Of a DNA stretch of 64,000 nt, positions 1 through 9,491 are shown piece by piece. The notes under the pieces are model-generated. The model did not search any database, had not been told where the DNA came from, and saw only the letters and a list, made by a program, of their open reading frames with translations. Numbering within the stretch: position 1 is the first letter of the stretch; every line of letters starts with the position of its first letter. Source of the DNA: Propionibacteriaceae bacterium (GTDB taxonomy: Bacteria > Actinomycetota > Actinomycetes > Propionibacteriales > Propionibacteriaceae); the NCBI GenBank assembly GCA_016717345.1, contig JADKFR010000009.1:69336-133335 (forward strand), given 5' to 3'. The translations under genes were made by a program, and so were the position numbers.

Positions 1-1539
1 GCCGATCGCAGCCACGATTTCGAGGAGGTGGCCGCGGCGATCAACGCGGCTGCCGACCGGGTCCAGCTCACCGGCGCGATCCTGCAGCGCGACGACGGCG
101 TGCTGGTGCACAACCGCCTGCGGCACCCCATACCGATCATCGACGAGGTCGCACTGATCGACAAGGTGCCGCTCGGCATGCTGGCCGCCATCGAGGTGGC
201 CGAGGTCGGCCGGATCATCGAGACCCTGTCCAACCCGTTCGGCATCGCCACCCTGTTCGGGCTCAGCTCCGAGGACACCAAGCTGGTCGTTCCGATGGCC
301 CGTTCCCTGGTCGGCAACCGCTCGGCCGTCGTCATCAAGACCCCCAAGGGCGACGTCCACGAACGGCGGATCCCGGCCGGCAGCCTGCGCTTCATCGGCG
401 CGGTCAACTCGGTCGAGGTGAACGTCGACCGGGGCGCCGAGGAGATCATGCGCGGCGCCCAGACGGTGGGCGCCATCAGCGACATCAAGGGGGAGCCGGG
501 CACCAACGTCGGCGGCATGCTCGAGAAGGTCCGCGTCGTGATGGGCCGGCTCACCGACCGCGACCCGTCCGAGATCCAGGTGACCGACCTGCTCGCGGTC
601 GACACCGAAGTCCCCCAGAAGGTGGTCGGCGGCCTGGCCGACGAGTTCTCGATGGAAGCCGCCGTCGGAATCGCCGCCATGGTGAAGGCCGACCGGCTGC
701 AGATGCAGCGGATCGCCCACGACATGACGGCCCAGTTCGGCATCCCCGTCGAGGTCGGCGGCGTCGAGGCCGACATGGCCGTCCGCGGCGCCCTCACAAC
801 TCCCGGATCGTCGATCCCGATTGCGATCCTCGACATGGGTGCCGGTTCCACCGACGCCTCGGTGCTGCACCGCGACGGTACCGGCCGCTCCGTCCATCTG
901 GCCGGAGCCGGCAACATGGTCACCCTGATGATCCAGTCCGAACTGGGCCTGGACACCTTCGACACCGCCGAGAACGTCAAGCGCTACCCGCTGGCGCGGG
1001 TGGAGACGCTCTTCCACGTCCGCCACGAGGACGGCACCGTGGAGTTCTTCGACACTCCGCTGCCGCCACAGGTGTTCGCCCGGACCGTGGTGCTGCACCC
1101 CGAGGGCATGATCCCGCTCGACATCCGCAAGCCGCTGGAACTGATCCGGCAGGTCCGGATCCGGGCCAAGGAGCGGGTGTTCGTCACCAACGCGTTGCGC
1201 GCGTTGCGCGCGGTCTCCCCCACCCAGAACGTCCGCGATATCGAGTTCGTGGTGCTGGTCGGCGGCTCGGCGCTCGACTTCGAGATCCCCCAGTTGGTCA
1301 CCAAGGCCCTGGCCGAGTACCGGGTGGTGGCCGGACGGGCCAACATCCGCGGCACCGAAGGCCCGCGCAACGCCGTCGCCACCGGCCTGGTGCCTGGCGT
1401 GGGAGGCGCAGCGATGAACCCGAGCGCCCCACCATCCGCTGCGTCGACGACCAGGTCGACCACACCCAGACCGCCGAGGTCCTGCTCGGCATCGAGGAGG
1501 AGGGCGTGCCGTTCCGGGTCGAGCGCAGCGACGAACTGA
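1..1539 (+). CDS. pduG: Diol dehydratase reactivase large subunit (PduG/DdrA), 5'-partial
   Basis: This is the large ATPase subunit of the chaperone that swaps damaged cobalamin out of B12-dependent diol dehydratase. The reading frame is open from base 1, so the N-terminus lies outside the window. About 460 clean residues are present, with actin-like ATPase segments such as ILDMGAGSTDAS and VVLVGGSALDFEIP and the family C-terminus GTEGPRNAVATG. After about base 1400 the frame carries on into a meaningless arginine-rich tail to 1539. The natural stop is probably TGA at 1415-1417, overlapping the pduH ATG as ATGA, which needs one lost base near the end. It is followed by pduH and shell genes on the same strand, as in Pdu microcompartment operons. 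Identity is secure; the true 3' end is inferred. Confidence 0.88.
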   Translation, partial: ADRSHDFEEVAAAINAAADRVQLTGAILQRDDGVLVHNRLRHPIPIIDEVALIDKVPLGMLAAIEVAEVGRIIETLSNPFGIATLFGLSSEDTKLVVPMARSLVGNRSAVVIKTPKGDVHERRIPAGSLRFIGAVNSVEVNVDRGAEEIMRGAQTVGAISDIKGEPGTNVGGMLEKVRVVMGRLTDRDPSEIQVTDLLAVDTEVPQKVVGGLADEFSMEAAVGIAAMVKADRLQMQRIAHDMTAQFGIPVEVGGVEADMAVRGALTTPGSSIPIAILDMGAGSTDASVLHRDGTGRSVHLAGAGNMVTLMIQSELGLDTFDTAENVKRYPLARVETLFHVRHEDGTVEFFDTPLPPQVFARTVVLHPEGMIPLDIRKPLELIRQVRIRAKERVFVTNALRALRAVSPTQNVRDIEFVVLVGGSALDFEIPQLVTKALAEYRVVAGRANIRGTEGPRNAVATGLVPGVGGAAMNPSAPPSAASTTRSTTPRPPRSCSASRRRACRSGSSAATN

Positions 1540-1775
1540 ACCCGCTGGCCCTGGCCCACGAGGCCAGCCTCGAATCCCGGCTTGGAGTCGGGATCGGCGT
1601 CAGCCTCGACTTCGTCGTCATCACCACCGAGAAGCTCCCGCAAGGGCGTCCCTATATCGCCCACGTCCTCAACCACAACGCCGCCACCGACCGAGGGCGG
1701 CGCCAACGCCGCCCGGCTGGTCAAACGGCTCCCGCTGCCGACCTGCGCGAGGACGAGGAGCAGCTCCATGACTGA
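1414..1775 (+). pseudogene. pduH: Diol dehydratase reactivase small subunit PduH, frameshifted
   Basis: This is the small partner of PduG in reactivation of diol dehydratase. The ATG at 1414 overlaps the expected pduG stop. Read across frames the product is MNPSAP, then TIRCVDDQVDHTQTAEVLLG, then EEGVPFRVERSDELNPLALA, LGVGIGVSLDFVVITTEKLP, then NAARLVKRLPL and DLREDEEQLHD, about 118 residues, matching the usual PduH length. At least three one-base shifts are needed: near 1430, near 1690, and near 1738. Each leaves the downstream coding sequence intact, so the gene was recently functional or the indels are sequencing errors. The next gene starts at 1768 inside the pduH end, consistent with tight operon packing. 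Confidence 0.8.
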
Positions 1776-2203
1776 GCCTCGGCACCATCGAGGTGGTCGG
1801 CCTGCCGGCCGCCATCGAGGCCGCCGACGTTGCCCTCAAGGCCGCGAACGTGGAACTCATCGGCTACGAAGCCACCGACGGCATGGGCATGGTGGCGGTG
1901 AAGATCGTCGGCCAGGTGGGAGCCGTCAAGGCCGCCATGGCCGCGGCTCCGTGGCCGCCGCCAAGGTCACCAAGGTCTTCGCCACCTCGATCATCGCCCG
2001 CCCGAGCGACCAGCTCAGGCCCGTCGTCTATCACGGCGACCATCGGACGGGCGGCCCGCCCCGGCCGCCAAGCCCGCCACGACCAGCCCCCGCCGCCGAG
2101 CCGGAGCCCGCCGTCCAAGCGCACCCCCAGCCGCCCCCATCAAGCCGCGCGCCCGCGTCGCCAGCGCCAAGGCCACCCAAGCCAAGAACGCGAGGAAGCA
2201 TGA
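1768..2203 (+). pseudogene. BMC-domain shell protein with Pro/Ala-rich C-terminal extension, frameshifted
   Basis: A hexamer-forming shell subunit of the bacterial microcompartment. The BMC fold is read as LGTIEVVGLPAAIEAADVAL, KAANVELIGYEATDGMGMVA, VKIVGQVGAVKAAMAA, then, after a one-base shift near 1950, GSVAAAKVTKVFATSIIARP. A second shift lies right after the ATG, between MTE and LGTIEVV. The domain is followed by about 50 residues rich in Pro, Ala and Arg, longer than a plain PduA/PduJ shell protein. No cysteine cluster is visible in the tail, so there is no evidence for the Fe-S tail of PduK. The stop at 2201-2203 overlaps the next ATG (2200) as ATGA. Which Pdu paralogue it represents is uncertain. 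Confidence 0.75.
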
Positions 2204-2477
2204 GCGATGAAGCACTGGGTCTGGTGGAGACCAAGGGCTACGTCGGCGCCATCGAAGCAGCCGACGCAATGACCAAGTCGGCGAACGTCGTCCTGGTCGG
2301 GTACGAGAAGGTCGGCGCCGGTCTGGTCACCGTGTTGGTACGCGGTGACGTCGGTGCTGTCAATGCGGCGGTCGCCGCCGGCGCGGCTGCTGCCGGCGCG
2401 GTGGGCGAAGTCGTCTGCAAGCACGTCATCCCGCGCCCGCCCCTGACGTCGAGAAGCTGCTGCCCAAGAAGGCCTGA
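2200..2477 (+). pseudogene. pduJ: BMC-H shell protein (PduA/PduJ-like), C-terminal frameshift
   Basis: A canonical short hexameric shell protein of about 92 residues. It begins MSDEALGLVETKGYVGAIEA and has the core VVLVGYEKVGAGLVTVLVRG and DVGAVNAAVAAGAAAAGAV, then EVVCKHVIPRP. One base is missing in the C/G run near 2445; restoring the frame gives the expected end PDVEKLLPKKA with TGA at 2475-2477. The ATG at 2200 sits behind a GAGGAAGC ribosome-binding stretch. It tiles the shell facets together with the preceding BMC protein. The symbol is by closest resemblance (PduA and PduJ are nearly identical families), so treat it as tentative. Confidence 0.78.
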
Positions 2478-2480
2478 CGG

Positions 2481-3087
2481 ATGCCGGACGCCAGGACACC
2501 TCGTCGAGGAGATCACCCGCAGGTCGTCCTCGGACTCCGCCGGCAGCGGGCGCCGTCTGGAGTGTCGAACCGGCACGCCCTCAGCGGGACTGCCACCCTG
2601 TTCGGCACCCCCTGACGGTGTCCCGGCAGGTCCGCCAGCCGGGCGAGTTCGCCGCCGAGCAGTCCGTGACCCTGCACGGCCCGGCGACCTTCCCCAAGGT
2701 CCGGTGATGGGGCCCTGCCGCCGAAGACCCAGGTCGAGCTGAGCCGCACCGGACTGCATGGCCCTGGGCATCAACGCCCCGGTCACCCAGTCCGGCCATC
2801 TGGACGACGCCGCCCCGATCGAGATCGAGGGCCCCGCTGCCGGATCCACCTGGAGCACGGCGCCGATGGCCGCCGGCACATCCACATGGGCCCACGCCAC
2901 GCCGGCACTCGGGGTGGCCGACCAGGACCTGGTCAAGGTGGCGTTCGGTGGCGAACGTGGCGGCGTCATGGACAACTTCATCGTCCGGATCAAGCCGGAA
3001 TGGGTTCCGGAGATCCACCTCGACACCGACGAGGCCAACGCCCTCGGCCTGCACGACGGTGATGTCGGGAAGCTGATCAAGGAATGA
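2481..3087 (+). pseudogene. pduL: Phosphotransacylase PduL, multiply frameshifted
   Basis: The microcompartment phosphotransacylase, which converts propionyl-CoA to propionyl phosphate and recycles CoA inside the shell. Fragments read in different frames are HPLTVSRQVRQPGEFAAEQS, LHGPATFPKV, PKTQVELSRT, CMALGINAPVTQSGHLDDAA and VAFGGERGGVMDNFIVRIKP, followed by EIHLDTDEANALGLHDGDVG and LIKE with TGA at 3085-3087. The last 330 bases are nearly clean; at least four shifts lie in the first 270 bases and another near 2890. One metal-binding segment survives in an alternate frame as HIHMGPRHAG. The expected start is ATG 2481, three bases after the previous stop. The stop overlaps the next start (ATG 3084). 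Confidence 0.82.
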
Positions 3088-3929
3088 CCGCGACCATGGC
3101 ACCGACGATCCGCAGCATCGAGGCCCCCGAGGCGGCGATCCGCCGCTTCGCGGAACTCGTGCGCACCGGCGAGGTGGACCAGCCCACCGGAGAGCCCCGG
3201 CTGGGGATCGACCTGGGCACCGCGAACATCGTCGTGTCGGTGGTCGACGCCCGAACCGTCCGGTCGCCGGGGCCTGGGTGCACTCCACCGTGGTCCGGGA
3301 CGGTGTCGTCGTCGATTGGCCGGGGGCCCACGGCCGTCCGGCAGCTCAAGGAGGTCGTCGAGGCCGGCTCGGCCACCGCTTCACGGCTGCGTCGGTGTCG
3401 ATCCCGCCGGGCATCAGCGAAGGCGACATCAAAGTCTTCCGGAACGTCGCCACGGCTGCGGGGCTCGAGACCGAAGCTGTGGTCGACGAACCGGTCGCCG
3501 CAGCCCGGGCGCTCGGCATCACCGACGGGTGCGTCATCGATATCGGACACGGGACCACCGGCGTTTCGATCCTCGCCGGCGGCGAGGTGCTGCTCTCGAT
3601 CGACGAGGCCACCGGTGGCCACCACATGGCGCTGGTCCTGGCCGGCGCCTACCGGATCGGCTACGACGAGGCCGAGGCCATGAAGAAGGACCCGGCTCGG
3701 CGCGACGACGTGGTAGGCGTGATCCGGCCCACCCTGGAGAAGATGGCCACCATCGCCGCCGACGCGCTACGAGGGCTGGACACCCCGATGATCTACCTGG
3801 TCGGCGGCTCCAGCTCGTTCGCGAACGCCCCGGAGGTGTTCGCCCAGGTGCTGGGACGCCCGGTGGTCCGGCCGGTCGAACCGCTGTTCGTCACCCCGCT
3901 CGGCATTCCCATGAAGGAGGACGCGATGA
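3084..3929 (+). pseudogene. eutJ: EutJ-like actin-fold chaperone, frameshifted
   Basis: An Hsp70/actin-fold ATPase of the EutJ family, found in ethanolamine and other microcompartment loci; its presumed role is as a chaperone or reactivation factor for cargo enzymes. The N-terminus reads MTATMAPTIRSIEAPEAAIR and then the phosphate-1 loop LGIDLGTANIVVSVVDA. After shifts near 3260, 3330 and 3370 it continues HRFTAASVSIPPGISEGDIK, VVDEPVAAARALGITDGCVI, DIGHGTTGVSILAGGEVLLS and MIYLVGGSSSFANAPEVF. The length of about 280 residues fits EutJ. The stop is probably TGA 3927-3929 overlapping the next ATG (3926), one base out of the present frame. The C-terminal 180 codons are clean. Confidence 0.75.
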
Positions 3930-4603
3930 CCGAAGCCGAACTCCGCGCCCTCATCCGGCGACCATCAGGAGCTCTCCCCCGGCGCGCCTGGTGCTGTTCA
4001 CCGGTGGCCTGCGGGCTTCGAGCCGCGCTGGAGGGCCTGCGCCGCTCGCCGCCGGCGTCCAGCTGGACTACCTGCAGACCCCAGCGCCACGCGGATCCTG
4101 ACCAGGCAAGATCGCCGCGCTCGGCATGCCCGAGGTGCCCAAGCGCTGGTCACCGAACACCACATGCTGATCCTGCCGACCCTCACCAGCAACATCGCCG
4201 CGAAGGTGGCCCACGGATCGCGGACTGCCTGGCCACCAACCTGTTCCAGCGAGTTCATCATGAGCAACCGGCCGTCGTCGCGGTCCACCGCGCCTGCCCC
4301 GACAGCCCGAAAAGCGGGCTGGTTCCCGCAACATGCCGGCCGGCTACGCCGCCCTCCTGCGGGAGAACCTCAGCCCGGCTGGACGCCCGGCCTTCGGAGC
4401 CCGGCGCTGCAGCGCCGCACGGTGCGACAGACCGCGTGCCGCCTGGGCGGACTCGGGGGCGGCTGTGGCCCAGGTCGCCGCAGGCCACCAGCGACCCCGG
4501 TCGCCCGGGTCCACCGCCACCGGCGGCCATCGAGACCGCACCCGATCAGCCAGGCGTGTCCAGCCTGCCGGCCGAGGCACTCGTCATCGGCCGGCCAAGG
4601 TGA
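3926..4603 (+). pseudogene. Microcompartment-associated flavoprotein (PF02441-like), heavily frameshifted
   Basis: The start ATG 3926 follows a strong AAGGAGG with five-base spacing. The beginning MTEAELRALIRR and, in shifted frames, RLVLFTGGLR, GVQLDYLQTP, HMLILPTLTSNIAAKV and IADCLATNLF then EFIMSNRP resemble the flavoprotein (Rossmann-like, FMN-binding) family that occurs in several microcompartment loci. The chemistry is not established from sequence. Five or more one-base shifts interrupt the gene, more than in its neighbours. The 3' part ends as PAEALVIGRPR with TGA at 4601-4603. It sits between eutJ and pduN. Family assignment rests on the middle motifs and is moderately confident. Confidence 0.55.
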
Positions 4604-4659
4604 CAGCCATGGCGGGACGCGGCCGACCCGTTCCATCCGGATCTGAGAGGAGAGCCGAC

Positions 4660-4922
4660 ATGTTCCTGGCCAAGGTTCGCGGAACCGTCGTTTCGACAAG
4701 CAAGGACGAGCGCCTCGTCGGGTTCAAGCTGCTGGTCGACCAGCGCATCGGGATCGGCGGCGGGGACGCCTGCCCGAGGTCGCGTCGACACCGTCGGCGC
4801 CGGGGGCGGCGCGACCGTGATCGTCACCAAGGGCTCCAGGCGGTTCGCGGCCGCCCGCCCGACGCCCCATCGACGCGACCATCGTCGGCATCGTCGACTC
4901 GGTGGAGATCGCGAAGGACTGA
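4660..4922 (+). pseudogene. pduN: Pentameric vertex shell protein PduN (EutN/CcmL family), frameshifted
   Basis: A BMC-vertex protein, which forms the pentamers that cap microcompartment corners. ATG 4660 follows GAGAGGAGAGCC. The N-terminus MFLAKVRGTVVSTSKDERLV GFKLL is typical of EutN/CcmL. After a shift near 4740-4775 the second half reads RVDTVGAGGGATVIVTKGS and, after further shifts, PIDATIVGIVDSVEIAKD with TGA 4920-4922. About 87 residues, the normal family length. At least three shifts. It directly precedes pduO, whose GTG start is six bases downstream. Confidence 0.8.
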
Positions 4923-4927
4923 CTCAC

Positions 4928-5910
4928 GTGCCCAACGTCTACACCCGCACCGGCGACAGCGGCCAGACCGGACTGTTCGGCGGTTCGCGCGTGCCCAAGC
5001 AGAGCCGGGCGGTCGAGGCGTACGGCACGGTGGACGAAGCCAACGCCGCGATCGGTGCCGCGAAGGCCGCCCAGGTCGCCTCGGACATCCGCGACGACCT
5101 GCACGGCATCCAGCAGCGACTGTTCGTCGTGGCCGCCGAACTGGCCAGCGACGCCAGGGCGCGCAGATCCTCGACAACACGATCAGGCCGGCCGACATCG
5201 AGGCCTGGAAGCCCTGATCGACAGCTGCCTCGCCGTCACCGGCCCCGCAGCGGCGTTCGTCGTGCCCGGCCGCGATCGCCCTCGGCTCCCTGCACCGGGC
5301 CCGGACGGTGGCCCGGCGCGCCGAGCGCCGGGTGCTGACCCTGGCCGAGAAGCCCAGGTCCGCCCGGAACTGATCAAGTACCTGAACCGGCTCTCCGACA
5401 CCCTCTACGCGCTGGCCCGGCTGCCGAACCCCGGCACGAGCCGCGTCGAGCAGATGGTCCGAGGCGGTCGGCCGGGCCCCGGCGCCTGACCCGGCGAGGC
5501 CCGCTCCCGGCCGGCTGGGACCTGGCCGCCGAAGCGATGGCCGCGGCCGCAGAGGCGAAGGCCGCCGAGTTGGGCGTCCCGATCGTCTTCGCCGGAGTCG
5601 ACGCCGGCGGCAACCTGATGCTGCTGCACCGAATGGCCGATTCCCTGCTGGGTAGCATCGACATCGCCATCAACAAGGCGTTCACGTCGGCCGCCTTCAG
5701 GCCGCCCACCGGCGCTCTGGCGCCCAGGCCCCGCCGGCGACCTGCCGGGCATCCAGAACTGCAACCACGGCCGGGTGGTCGTCTTCGGCGGCGGAATGCC
5801 GGTCTTCCTCAACGGACGGCTTGCCGGGGCCATCGGGGTCTCCGGGGGAACCGTCGACGAGGACGTCGACATCGTCCCAGCACACCCTTCGAGGAGGAGA
5901 ATCCGAATGA
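4928..5910 (+). pseudogene. pduO: Cobalamin adenosyltransferase PduO with C-terminal HbpS/DUF336 domain, frameshifted
   Basis: PduO makes adenosylcobalamin, the cofactor of diol dehydratase, from cob(I)alamin and ATP. GTG 4928 begins VPNVYTRTGDSGQTGLFGGS, the ATP-binding N-terminus of PduO-type ATR, followed by VEAYGTVDEANAAIGAAKAA and HGIQQRLFVVAAELASDARA. After shifts near 5160, 5215 and 5360 come ELIKYLNRLSDTLYALARL and a linker. The second domain, HbpS/GlcG-like, reads AAEAKAAELGVPIVFAGVDA, GGNLMLLHRMADSLLGSIDI and, further shifted, LAGAIGVSGGTVDEDVDIV. TGA is at 5908-5910. The two-domain length of about 325 residues matches full PduO. The stop overlaps pduP as ATGA. Confidence 0.82.
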
Positions 5911-7286
5911 CACGACACCAGCCCTGATCGAAAGGTGGTCCCCAAGGTGGCGCGGAAGGTCCGCAGGGCCGCCCCAGCGGGCCACGAGGGCCACCGACGG
6001 CATCTTCCCGACATGGATCTCGGCCGTCGCCGCCGCCGCAGCCTGGCGCAGCTACCTGGACTGCTCAATGAAGGACCGCACGCGCTTCATCCAGGCGATC
6101 GCGAGACCATGCTCGTCCCGGAGCACCTGGCTACATGGCCGACAGGCCGTCGACGAGACCGGCATGGGCAACGTCGCCGGACAAGATCGCCAAGAACAAG
6201 GCCGCCGCGACCCAGACCCCCGGCGTGGAGGACCTGATCACCGAGGCCTGGTCCGGCGACGACGGCCTCACCACCTTGGAGTTCTCGCCGTTCGGGGTGA
6301 TCGGCGCGATCACCCCCACCACGAACCCGACCGAGACGATCACCTGCAACGGAATCGGGATGCTGGCGGCCGGGAACGCCGTCGTGTTCAGCCCGCACCC
6401 GCGGGCCAAGGACCTGTCCATTGGCAGGTCCGCAGCTCAACCAGGCCCTTGCCGCGGCCGGCGCGCCGGCGAACCTGATCTGCACGGTGCGGGAACCCTC
6501 CATCGAGAACACCAACGCGATGATGGCCCACCCGGGGTCCGGCTGCTGGTCGCCACCGGCGGCCCGGGCATCGTCAAGGCCGTGCTGAGCTCGGGCAAGA
6601 AGGCGATCGGCGCGGGCGCCGGCAACCCGCCCGTCGTGGTCGACGCCACCGCCGACATCGAAGAGGCCGCCCAGGACATCGTCGCGGGGGCGAGCTTCGA
6701 CAACAACCTGCCCTGCACCGCCGAGAAGGAGTGCTGGCCGTCTCTCCATCGCCGACCTGCTCAGTTCAACATGGTCAAGACGGGGCCTACGAGCCGCGAC
6801 CAGGCCCTGTCGCAAGCTGGAGCGCTGGTCGTCGACGGAAAGCGCCCACCACCGACTGGGTCGGCAAGTCCGCCTGCTGTCCTGAAGGCGATCGGCGTCG
6901 AGGCCCCCGCCGGAACGAAGCTGATCATTGCCGAGACCCCGTTCGAGCACCCGTTCGTGCAGTCCGAACTGATGATGCCGATCCTGCCGATCGTCCGGGC
7001 GGCCAACGTCGACGAAGCGATCGAACTCGCCATCAACGCCGAGCACGGCAACCGGCACACCGCGATCATGCACTCCACGGACGTGAACGCCCTCACAAGG
7101 ATGGCCAAGCGCATCCAGACCACCATCTTCGTCAAGAACGGGCCCTCCTACGCCGGGATCGGGATCGGCGGTGAGGGGTTCACCACCTTCACGATCGCAG
7201 GCCCGACCGGGGAGGGATTGACGTCGACCCGGACCTTCTGCCGGCGGCGTCGCTGCGTCCTGGTGGGTGGCCTGAACGTCCGGTGA
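5907..7286 (+). pseudogene. pduP: CoA-acylating propionaldehyde dehydrogenase PduP, frameshifted
   Basis: This enzyme oxidises propionaldehyde to propionyl-CoA with NAD+ inside the microcompartment, supplying PduL. ATG 5907 overlaps the pduO stop and the frame breaks within seven codons. Recoverable segments include DGIFPDMDLAV, EHLATMADQAVDETGMGNVA, FSPFGVIGAITPTTNPTETI, KKAIGAGAGNPPVVVDATAD and the catalytic cysteine segment ASFDNNLPCTAEKE (about base 6714). Then follow KLIIAETPFEHPFVQSELMM and HSTDVNALTRMAKRIQTTIF. Shifts occur near 5925, 6000, 6110, 6160, 6425, 6735, 6785 and 6840. The last 390 bases are clean to TGA 7286. It is the last recognisable Pdu gene; no pduQ follows. Confidence 0.85.
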
Positions 7287-7341
7287 CCCCCGGGCGCCCG
7301 CGGCCCGGAACAGCAGCGGTCGCGGCGGTGTTGTGGCGGCT

Positions 7342-8379
7342 ATGACCACACCCGCGATCACGTTCGGCCTTGACACCTTCGGCGACGTCACCCGCGATGC
7401 CGACGGCCACACGACGAGCTTGCCTCAGGTGATCCGCGACGTCGTCGCCCAGGGAGTCCGCGCCGATGAGGTCGGGGTGGATCACTTCAGTCTCGGTGAG
7501 CACCACCGCGACGACTTCGCGATCTCGGCACCCGATATCGTGCTGGCGGCGTTGGCCTCCCGGACCGAACGGATCACGTTGGGGTCAGCGGTGACCGTGC
7601 TGAGTTCGGACGACCCGGTGCGGGTCTACGAGCGGTTCGCGACGATCGATGCGATCAGCAACGGCCGGGCCGAGATCACCGTCGGTCGAGGTTCCTTCAT
7701 CGAGTCGTTCCCACTCTTCGGCTACGACCTGGCCGACTACGAGGTGCTGTTTGCGGAGAAGCTCGACCTGCTGTCGCTGCTGCGCACGGAGGGGCCGCTG
7801 ACCTGGTCGGGGACCACCCGTCGCCCGCTGACGGGCCAGCGGGCCTACCCGACGACCGCCGCCGGAGGCCTGCCGGTGTGGGTTGCTGTCGGCGGCACGC
7901 CCGCCTCGGTGATCCGGGCGGCTGAGGCCGGCCTGCCGCTGATGCTGGCCATCATCGGTGGCCCGCCGGTGCGCTTCCGTCCGTTCGTCGAGTTGTTCCG
8001 CGACGCCACTGCCGATCAGCCGCTCCCGGTCGGCGTCCACTCCCCCGGGTTCATCGCCGACACCGACGCGCAGGCACGGGAGCTCCTCTTCCCGCACTTC
8101 AAGGTGAACCGGGACCGCATCGGGCGGGAACGCGGCTGGCCGCCGGTGAGCCGCGCCGAGTTCGAGTCCGAAGCCGACGCCGGGGCGCTGTTCGTCGGGT
8201 CACCCGAGACGGTCGCCCGCCGGATCGCCGACACCGTCACCGTCCTGGGCCTCCAGCGTTTCGACCTCAAGTACGCCAACGGGCCGATGCCCCACGAGCA
8301 CCTGCTGCGCGCCATCGAGCTGTACGGTACCGAGGTGGTCCCCCGCATCCGAGCCCTTCTGGAAGGCGGGACGGGGTGA
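7342..8379 (+). CDS. Luciferase-like flavin-dependent monooxygenase
   Basis: A 345-residue TIM-barrel oxidoreductase of the bacterial luciferase (LLM) superfamily, which uses reduced FMN or F420. The N-terminus ITFGLDTFGDV, the segment DEVGVDHFSLGEHHRDDFAI, the strand ERITLGSAVTVLSSDDPVRV and the motif AEITVGRGSFIE are characteristic. PVWVAVGGTPASVIRAAEAG forms the late barrel strand. ATG 7342 is preferred over GTG 7333. It is the first frame-clean gene after the broken Pdu block and overlaps the next gene by four bases (GTGA at 8376-8379). The substrate is unknown; the separate lineage and clean frame suggest it is unrelated to propanediol metabolism. Confidence 0.85.
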   Translation: MTTPAITFGLDTFGDVTRDADGHTTSLPQVIRDVVAQGVRADEVGVDHFSLGEHHRDDFAISAPDIVLAALASRTERITLGSAVTVLSSDDPVRVYERFATIDAISNGRAEITVGRGSFIESFPLFGYDLADYEVLFAEKLDLLSLLRTEGPLTWSGTTRRPLTGQRAYPTTAAGGLPVWVAVGGTPASVIRAAEAGLPLMLAIIGGPPVRFRPFVELFRDATADQPLPVGVHSPGFIADTDAQARELLFPHFKVNRDRIGRERGWPPVSRAEFESEADAGALFVGSPETVARRIADTVTVLGLQRFDLKYANGPMPHEHLLRAIELYGTEVVPRIRALLEGGTG

Positions 8380-9293
8380 GCTCCAGGGTGCGCCGCGGGC
8401 GGTCCGCTTTCCTGCTCGCCGTCGCCACGGCGCTCGGCGCGGTGGTCGGCTGCGCACCCCAGCCCACCGTGACGCCGACACCGACGGCCCCTGCTACGGT
8501 CCGCACCGTCGAGTTCGAGGACCGCCCGTTCCTGCTGGACGTACCGGCAGCCCCCTTGCCGGACAAGACGGTGGCCCTGATCGTGCTGCTGCACGGCTAC
8601 ACGGCTTCGGCCTCGGGGGTGATGGACTACTTCGGGCTGCGCAGCCTGGCGACGGAACGGGGGTTCCTGGTGGCCGCACCCCAAGGCTCCACCGATGACA
8701 ACGGCGACGCGTTCTGGAATGCCTCGAAGGCGTGCTGCAACGTCGATGGCGTGGACGTGGACGACTCCGGCTACCTCAGCCGGCTGATCGGGACCATCCT
8801 TGCCACCTACCCGGTCGACCCCGGCAGGGTCTACGTCGTCGGCCACTCCAATGGCGCCTTCATGGCTCACCGCCTCGCTTGCGACCACGCCGACCAGATC
8901 GCTGCCATCGCCTCTCTCGCCGGAGCCCTGGACGTCGATGCCGACTGTGACCCGTCCCGACCCGTCAGCGTGCTCCAGATCCACGGCGACGCCGACGAAT
9001 CGATCGCCTACCAGGGCGGCGACATCGGCGGAAACGCGTTCACGTCCGTGGAGCAGACCCTGGCCCGGTGGCGCACCAGCAACAGCTGCCCAACGGGAGC
9101 TCAGCTCGGTTCGGGTCTTGACGCCGATCGGGAGGTGGCCGGCGAGGACGTCACCCCGACCGAATGGACGCCCTGCCGGGACGGCTCGTCGGTCGCGCGG
9201 TGGACGATCACCGGCGGGGGCCACGTACCCAGCCTCACCGATGCCTTCCGCATGAGGCTGGTGGACTGGCTGGAGGCGCACCGGCGCCAGTGA
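8376..9293 (+). CDS. Lipoprotein alpha/beta-hydrolase, PHB-depolymerase/LpqC-like esterase
   Basis: A 305-residue secreted, lipid-anchored serine esterase. Residues 1-26 form a lipoprotein signal ending in the lipobox AVVGC (Cys26). A short Pro/Thr linker follows. The esterase core has VALIVLLHGYTASASGVMDY, then AAPQGS, the nucleophile elbow VVGHSNGAF (Ser158), HGDADESIAY carrying the likely acidic residue, and GGGHVPS with the catalytic His. Paired cysteines (KACCN, SNSCP, TPCRD) suggest extracellular disulfides. GTG 8376 overlaps the monooxygenase stop, so the two are probably translationally coupled. The family includes PHB depolymerases and feruloyl esterases; the substrate cannot be decided. 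Confidence 0.83.
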   Translation: MSSRVRRGRSAFLLAVATALGAVVGCAPQPTVTPTPTAPATVRTVEFEDRPFLLDVPAAPLPDKTVALIVLLHGYTASASGVMDYFGLRSLATERGFLVAAPQGSTDDNGDAFWNASKACCNVDGVDVDDSGYLSRLIGTILATYPVDPGRVYVVGHSNGAFMAHRLACDHADQIAAIASLAGALDVDADCDPSRPVSVLQIHGDADESIAYQGGDIGGNAFTSVEQTLARWRTSNSCPTGAQLGSGLDADREVAGEDVTPTEWTPCRDGSSVARWTITGGGHVPSLTDAFRMRLVDWLEAHRRQ

Positions 9294-9491
9294 TCCGCCC
9301 GCGCGTCGCGAAACGACCCCAGCCGGAACCTCCCATGATTCCGGCCACCATCGCGACCGTCGCGAGCCCAGAGCGAGGTCGACCAACTCGGGGGCGCCGG
9401 ACTCGTCGCGGTCGAAACCGACGGGGTCAGCCTGGCGATTCGGGGTACAAGTTCGGTAAGTCCACCCCATGCCCGGGCGAGGGCTGGGCGA

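Noticed and set aside
6087..7412. 441-codon minus-strand frame over pduP
   Set aside because: Low-complexity antisense frame; the + strand holds recognisable aldehyde dehydrogenase segments.
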